Position numbers and translations under genes: made by a program. 64,000 nucleotides of DNA from an uncultured Lachnospiraceae bacterium (GTDB taxonomy: Bacteria > Bacillota > Clostridia > Lachnospirales > Lachnospiraceae), in the NCBI GenBank assembly GCA_947172645.1, contig CAMWBY010000006.1:124001-188000 (forward strand), given 5' to 3'. Positions 59,878 through 64,000 of this stretch are shown piece after piece; position 1 is the first letter of the stretch, and the number at the start of each line of letters is the position of its first letter. The notes beneath the pieces were generated by a model. The model had not been told where the DNA came from, did no database searches, and saw only the letters and a program-made list of their open reading frames with translations.

Positions 59878-62095
59878 TGCTGATTTCATACATAACGGAC
59901 AGAAAGTCTCTGCACCCATTGCTGCCGTCGATGGCGGAACCGGAGGATTTGTCTTCCAGAATCAGCCCGTACTGCATCAGCTCGTCCCCGTATGCATCGT
60001 AAGAGCGGTACTGACTCACCACATGGTATTTCCGGTCTTCCAACAGCCCGCTAAGAGGCAGACGCCTGTAAGGCCCGTTCGTCTCGCTTAAGATTCTGGT
60101 CACCGTCACGAAGGCTTTCTCCCCGCCCGGCTGCGCTACCTCCCACGCCGCGAAATTCCCCTCAAAGGGATTTAGCAGCCTGTAGAAATCTCCTTTGGCA
60201 ATCAGGCTGCGGTTTTCTTTATAAAATGCGACCTGCTCTTTCACTGTTTCAATTTCTTCATCACTTAGTTTATTCAAATCCATCTCGTATCCGAAAGCGC
60301 CTGTCAAAGCCACATTGCCTCTCGTCCCGATAGGAGTCGCCCTGCCCACCTGCTCATTGGGGCTTGCCGATACATGGGCGCCCATGCAGCTTAAAGGATA
60401 GACATAGCTGGTGCCATACTGTATTTTCAGACGCTCTACGGCATCAGAATCGTCGGAAGTCCACCCCTGGGGCGCATAGTACAGCATACCCGCATCGAAG
60501 CGCCCGCCGCCGCTGGAACAGGACTCGATGAGAAGTTCCGGGAAATCATGAATCAACCGCTCATGCAAGTCATATACCCCCAGAATATACCGGTGGAAGA
60601 TTTCTCCCTGTCTGTCCGCCGGATAAGCCGCCGAGTAGCATTCGCTGATGGAACGGTTCATATCCCATTTGATATAACTGATTTTGGCCTTGGACAATAG
60701 CTCATGCATCTGCACATAAATGGCGTCCACCACCTCTTTTCTGGAGAAATCCAGGACAAACTGGTTCCTGCCATGGGACATGCTCCGCCCTGGCGTGGCA
60801 ATCACATAGTCCGGATGGCTCCTGTAGAAATCACTGTCCTTGTTCACCATCTCCGGCTCGAACCAGAGGCCAAACTTCATCCCAAGCCCTTCTATCTTCT
60901 CCGCAAGCCCTTCAATACCGTCAGGAAGCTTATCCGGGTTGGCCTTCCAGTCGCCAAGCCCTCTCGTATCATCGTTGCGTTTGCCGAACCATCCGTCGTC
61001 CAGCACGAACAGCTCTATGCCGCACTCTTTCGCCTTCCTTGCGAACTTCAGGATATCCTCCTCCACAAAGTCAAACTGAGTGGCCTCCCAGTTGTTAATC
61101 AGGACGGGACGCTCCCTGTCGCGCCAATATCCTCTCGCCAAACGGCTGCGGTAAAGCCTGTGGAACTGTCTGCTCATGCCGTTTAACCCCTCAGCGGAAT
61201 ATACCATGATCGCCTCCGGCGTCACGAAGTCTGCTCCCGGCTCCAGTTTCCATTGGAAACCGAAAGGATTGATGCCAAGCATCACCCGCAGCACATTATA
61301 ATTATCCACCTCCGCCTGGGCGAGGAAGTTGCCGCTGTATACCAGGCTGAATCCGATGGCCTCGCCGTTTCGCTCCGTGGTGTTTTTCCTTTTAAGCGCC
61401 AAGAACGGATTGTGCTGATGGGAAGAGTTCCCCCGCATACTGGACACCGCGGTCACGCCCGGCGCCAGTTCTCTTGTTTTCACATAGCGTTCTCTCGCCC
61501 ACGCGCCGGATAATTGCACACTCTCATAATCCGCATCCGGCATATCGACGCTAAGGCTCATCGCCCTGCCAAGGGACAATGCCTCCTCCCCGCGGTTTAC
61601 GAACCTGACGCTCCTGGCGACCGCGTCCACATCCCTGAAAATCGTGTAAGATAAAACAACCTCAAGATTCCGCCATTCGTCTTTCATGGTTATCTCCAAG
61701 GTGGACGCCTCCGCCTCATCCTCCGTGTAGGTGGCCGGAAGCCCGGGAAGGGGTTTCTTCCCCGCTATGATTTCATAGCCCTGGTACGCCAATTTGCATA
61801 TCCTGCTGCCGTCGCCGCCCTGCACCTCCATCGCCGGGTAACGGTAATCAGTGGTGCCGTAACATGGGTATTCCTGCCTGAGATGCTCATACGACGTGGT
61901 CAAATCCCCCTCGTTGATGTAAGATGACATGGGGCGATATGCCTTTTCCACCATATGCAGGTAATTTCCCGCCGGGTTTAATGCCTTGCCAAAATACAGA
62001 TGCCCTAGCTGTCCGCTCTCCATAACATAGAGAAGATAGCTGATTCTTCCGTTATGTAAGTGGAATACCTTGTCTTTTTCATTTACCGTAATCAT
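59867..62095 (-). CDS. Alpha-galactosidase, glycoside hydrolase family 36
   Basis: Removes alpha-galactose from melibiose, raffinose and related sugars; no signal peptide, so intracellular. The 742-residue length is typical of the tetrameric bacterial type. An N-terminal beta domain (1-330) precedes the barrel with VLDDGWFGKRNDD, GLWFEPEMVN, nucleophile Asp478 in YIKWDMNRSISE, SCSSGGGRFD and acid/base Asp548 in GWTSDDSD. AGGAGG lies before ATG 62095. No transporter gene is adjacent, so its substrate must enter by another system. Confidence 0.95.
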   Translation of the reverse strand: MITVNEKDKVFHLHNGRISYLLYVMESGQLGHLYFGKALNPAGNYLHMVEKAYRPMSSYINEGDLTTSYEHLRQEYPCYGTTDYRYPAMEVQGGDGSRICKLAYQGYEIIAGKKPLPGLPATYTEDEAEASTLEITMKDEWRNLEVVLSYTIFRDVDAVARSVRFVNRGEEALSLGRAMSLSVDMPDADYESVQLSGAWARERYVKTRELAPGVTAVSSMRGNSSHQHNPFLALKRKNTTERNGEAIGFSLVYSGNFLAQAEVDNYNVLRVMLGINPFGFQWKLEPGADFVTPEAIMVYSAEGLNGMSRQFHRLYRSRLARGYWRDRERPVLINNWEATQFDFVEEDILKFARKAKECGIELFVLDDGWFGKRNDDTRGLGDWKANPDKLPDGIEGLAEKIEGLGMKFGLWFEPEMVNKDSDFYRSHPDYVIATPGRSMSHGRNQFVLDFSRKEVVDAIYVQMHELLSKAKISYIKWDMNRSISECYSAAYPADRQGEIFHRYILGVYDLHERLIHDFPELLIESCSSGGGRFDAGMLYYAPQGWTSDDSDAVERLKIQYGTSYVYPLSCMGAHVSASPNEQVGRATPIGTRGNVALTGAFGYEMDLNKLSDEEIETVKEQVAFYKENRSLIAKGDFYRLLNPFEGNFAAWEVAQPGGEKAFVTVTRILSETNGPYRRLPLSGLLEDRKYHVVSQYRSYDAYGDELMQYGLILEDKSSGSAIDGSNGCRDFLSVMYEISIME

Positions 62096-62118
62096 AAATT
62101 GTCCTCCTATCAGCCAAC

Positions 62119-62163
62119 AAAAAATGCCCTTCTGTGATTATAAAGTCTATCACAGAAAGGCAT
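62119..62163 (-). terminator. Terminator of the TfoX-domain gene
   Basis: ATGCC-c-TTCTGTGAT and ATCACAGAA-a-GGCAT pair around ten bases, and TTTTTT follows on the minus strand. Confidence 0.8.
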
Positions 62164-62221
62164 CCGGACCTATGTGTATTTTTCTTCTGTATCTGTCCAT
62201 TTGTTAGAAATTTATCTTTTC

Positions 62222-62560
62222 TTACAAATCGGAAATCGTCTTACTTTTCTTCTTCGGCTTCGGCGCGGGCAGTTCCGCGAACATCTCGTCCACCATCTTC
62301 TGCAGCGTCTCCTTCTCTTCCAGGATTGTAACCGGAAGCATCGGCTTGGCGCCCTCATAGGGGGCTTCCGGTTCGCTGTCCGGCATATATTTTTTGCTTG
62401 CCTGTGTGATTTTTACCATAAAGCCGCCGTCATAAATCCCACCGAAAATTTTCTCCTTGTAGTAGAAAATATAGCCGCCCATCATCGGGATATTGCGGAT
62501 ATCCCCCAATTCCGACAATTGTTCCATAATATATGCCGCAAGTTCTTTATTGTCTGCCAT
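62222..62560 (-). CDS. TfoX/Sxy N-terminal domain protein
   Basis: A 112-residue protein of the TfoX-N fold (LGDIRNIPMMGGYIFYYKEKIFGGIYDGGFMVKIT is the family core, here split by the variable loop). In Proteobacteria TfoX controls competence; the short Firmicute proteins have only this domain and no proven role, so competence should not be inferred. The C-terminus is Lys/Pro-rich (PAPKPKKKSK). GGGAG precedes ATG 62560. It lies 70 bases behind the zinc-ribbon gene and they may be cotranscribed. Confidence 0.85.
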   Translation of the reverse strand: MADNKELAAYIMEQLSELGDIRNIPMMGGYIFYYKEKIFGGIYDGGFMVKITQASKKYMPDSEPEAPYEGAKPMLPVTILEEKETLQKMVDEMFAELPAPKPKKKSKTISDL

Positions 62561-62630
62561 GTTCTCTTCTCCCTATATAAATCTACCGACATTCCAATAT
62601 AAACCTGTATATCCGCAGCCTGCAAGCTGC

Positions 62631-63041
62631 CTACGGGTGTTTCCCCGTCCGGGCGCACCAGGCGCCAATCTCCGCAATCAATTCCAGTGGAAGCGGCTTG
62701 CTGTAGGGAAACTGTATCGTCCCTTTACTCGTCTTATATCCTTCCAGGCGTTCACCAAACTCTGTCACCGCCTCCGGCCCCGGGTACAATCCGATATGGT
62801 TCTTGGAAGCCGCAAAGTGTATGATATTGTGTTTCTGCCAAAAAGTCGGCATACTCCATGATATCCTTTCTTCTGCCTCCGGCAACGCCCCACGCAAAGC
62901 ATCCCTCACCTCTTTTAAATACTGCCTTGCATGTTCCGGCTGTGATGCGATATATTCGTCGATAGTTCCGGGCGCCTTACCACAATAATGCCCCTGGTCC
63001 TGTTTTTTGAAAGTACGTCCACATTTCGGGCATATCCACAT
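62631..63041 (-). CDS. Zinc-ribbon plus DUF1801-type small protein
   Basis: A 136-residue protein. The first 20 residues are a zinc-binding knuckle (CPKCGRTFKKQDQGHYC). Residues 25-125 fit the DUF1801/YdhG fold (IDEYIASQPEHARQYLKEVRD, MPTFWQKHNIIHFAASKNHIGLYPG, KGTIQFPYSKPLPLELI). The function of the fold is unknown; a metal or small-molecule role is only guessed. AGGAGG stands before ATG 63041, which is 32 bases past the stop of the DUF1667 gene. Confidence 0.85.
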   Translation of the reverse strand: MWICPKCGRTFKKQDQGHYCGKAPGTIDEYIASQPEHARQYLKEVRDALRGALPEAEERISWSMPTFWQKHNIIHFAASKNHIGLYPGPEAVTEFGERLEGYKTSKGTIQFPYSKPLPLELIAEIGAWCARTGKHP

Positions 63042-63073
63042 TGCTAAAAGACCTCCTTACTACCGTCGTTTCT

Positions 63074-63454
63074 TCACGGCCGCCTTTCCACATTTTTCGT
63101 GGCAACCACATCTACGCCTGTGCCCGCCACATCCGCAACGACCACATCCCCGATGTGTATGGGCGCTGTAACCTGCATACCCTGCAATGCCTTGACACAA
63201 TCGAAAATCATCCCCTTCGGGATATCCTCTTTCGTCTTGACAGATACCATATCCGATGCACCGTCCACTACCCGCACCGTGGAAGTCACGATGCGGGTGG
63301 GGTTGGTCACCTCTTTATGCGCGTAGGTCTCCCCCCGTTTACAGGTATTTCCGCTCACGCGCACCACCGTCCGCCCGTCCATCTCTACCGTGAGAGGACA
63401 GCCCATCGGGCAATTAATGCAAATCAGATTTCTTGTTTCCATTCCTATAGCCAT
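63074..63454 (-). CDS. DUF1667 Cys-containing redox-partner protein
   Basis: A 126-residue protein with LICINCPMGCPLTVE near the start and a third and fourth Cys in GNTCKRGETYA and FDCVKAL. DUF1667 proteins sit behind FAD oxidoreductases and glycerol-3-phosphate-dehydrogenase-like genes in anaerobes, and the Cys set may hold a cluster or a redox disulfide; the role is not proven. GAGAAAGG stands before ATG 63454; an ATG four codons later is also possible. It follows the FAD oxidoreductase gene by 32 bases. Confidence 0.87.
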   Translation of the reverse strand: MAIGMETRNLICINCPMGCPLTVEMDGRTVVRVSGNTCKRGETYAHKEVTNPTRIVTSTVRVVDGASDMVSVKTKEDIPKGMIFDCVKALQGMQVTAPIHIGDVVVADVAGTGVDVVATKNVERRP

Positions 63455-63486
63455 ACCTTTCTCTTGTTATGCCTCATTACGCTTTC

Positions 63487-64000
63487 TTACTCATCCTCGA
63501 TTTTAAATGTGACGGTTTTTAAATCCGGGTACTGTAGGAGCTGCTCTTTCGTCAGTTTTACTTCCTCCATCTCACCGGGAGCAACCACCTGGCGTCTTCT
63601 GTGAATGACTCTTTCTTCATCGAAATACACGCTTACGTAGCAATTTTTGTACACGCCGCCCACACGGAAACGCACCGTCAGCGTATCATCCATGCGCGCG
63701 GTATGGATTGTCCCCGGAACCGTATAGCGGACACCCTCTACAGGGCGCAGTATTATCTCACGCCCGTCCGCCGCCTCCGCCTCTTCCCCCTTCACATAGA
63801 GGGCCGCATTCTTTCCCGCCGCGGCGGCTTCCTCCGAGACAAAATCCACCAAGTCATGCACATGGAGCACATTACCGCAGGCAAATACGCCCTCGATATT
63901 CGTCTCAAGGCTTTCGTTTACTTTCGGGCCGGAAGTAACCGGGTTCATTTCCACACCCATCTTACCGGAAAGCTCGTTTTCCGGTATCAGCCCCACCGAA
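63487..64000 (-). CDS. C-terminal part of an NAD(P)/FAD-dependent oxidoreductase
   Basis: Only the last 170 residues are in the window. SVGLIPENELSGKMGVEMNP, then ETNIEGVFACGNVLHVHDLVDFV is the FAD-binding end of the pyridine nucleotide-disulfide oxidoreductase fold (the GVFACGN motif contacts the flavin), followed by a beta domain of about 85 residues (YTVPGTIHTARMDDTLTVRF). With DUF1667 downstream, this matches the anaerobic three-gene cluster of a GlpA/LhgO-like dehydrogenase, this oxidoreductase and DUF1667; the first gene would lie beyond the window edge. Confidence 0.87.
   Translation of the reverse strand, partial: SVGLIPENELSGKMGVEMNPVTSGPKVNESLETNIEGVFACGNVLHVHDLVDFVSEEAAAAGKNAALYVKGEEAEAADGREIILRPVEGVRYTVPGTIHTARMDDTLTVRFRVGGVYKNCYVSVYFDEERVIHRRRQVVAPGEMEEVKLTKEQLLQYPDLKTVTFKIEDE

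Noticed and set aside
62222..62560. Competence regulator
   Set aside because: Only the short TfoX N-terminal domain is present and no competence genes are nearby; in Firmicutes this domain alone does not indicate competence.

Overview
The window looks like chromosomal DNA of a motile, gut-type Clostridia species, most likely in the family Lachnospiraceae. This is an inference from the mix of genes: a MecA adaptor, YtrA/PadR/BlaI/Rrf2 regulators, small genes with sigma-28 (flagellar-type) promoters, Opp-type uptake linked to glycosidases, and strong AGGAGG ribosome sites. Almost all genes lie on the minus strand. I found no rRNA, tRNA, CRISPR array or transposase.

Layout. 1-4742: a YtrA-type GntR repressor with its operator, and the ABC transporter operon it should control. 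4771-10663: three stacked hairpins, phosphoglycerate mutase, a lysine-rich TPR membrane protein, a YgjP-like metalloprotein and a DEAD-box helicase. 10888-22605: MecA, a chemoreceptor, a BlaR1/BlaI-like pair behind a very large palindrome, a hybrid histidine kinase, an Rrf2 regulator, two orphan genes behind sigma-28-like promoters, a response regulator and a MATE exporter. 22708-25105: glutamine synthetase and a HAD phosphatase. 25403-27653: the most unusual part, five paralogous peptide genes of 41-48 codons that all end in NVSPRFF. They are arranged as two units with near-identical promoters on either side of an AraC-type regulator. 27932-41625: GH38, GH31 and GH13 glycosidases and a complete Opp-type ABC importer, probably for oligosaccharide uptake and breakdown. 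42061-46505: a PdaA-like deacetylase, an unknown Cys-rich protein and a large hybrid kinase. 46640-48548: a PtuA/PtuB (Septu-type) defence pair. 48724-50354: NanE and a ROK kinase. 50633-53738: a pantothenate operon (panG-panB-panC-panD). 53841-55925: iscS-iscU-Rrf2 with paired operators. 56041-57921: PadR and a SEDS protein with a HAAS-like N-terminus. 57952-62095: another sigma-28 gene, an AraC regulator and a GH36 alpha-galactosidase. The rest holds small conserved proteins and the end of an FAD oxidoreductase operon.

The strongest candidate for an undescribed system is the NVSPRFF peptide family with its duplicated promoter box and flanked AraC gene. A second structural novelty is a dispersed two-hairpin repeat (four copies) whose second stem keeps its pairing through compensatory base changes. 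All functional calls are by eye from translated sequence; no database search was run.
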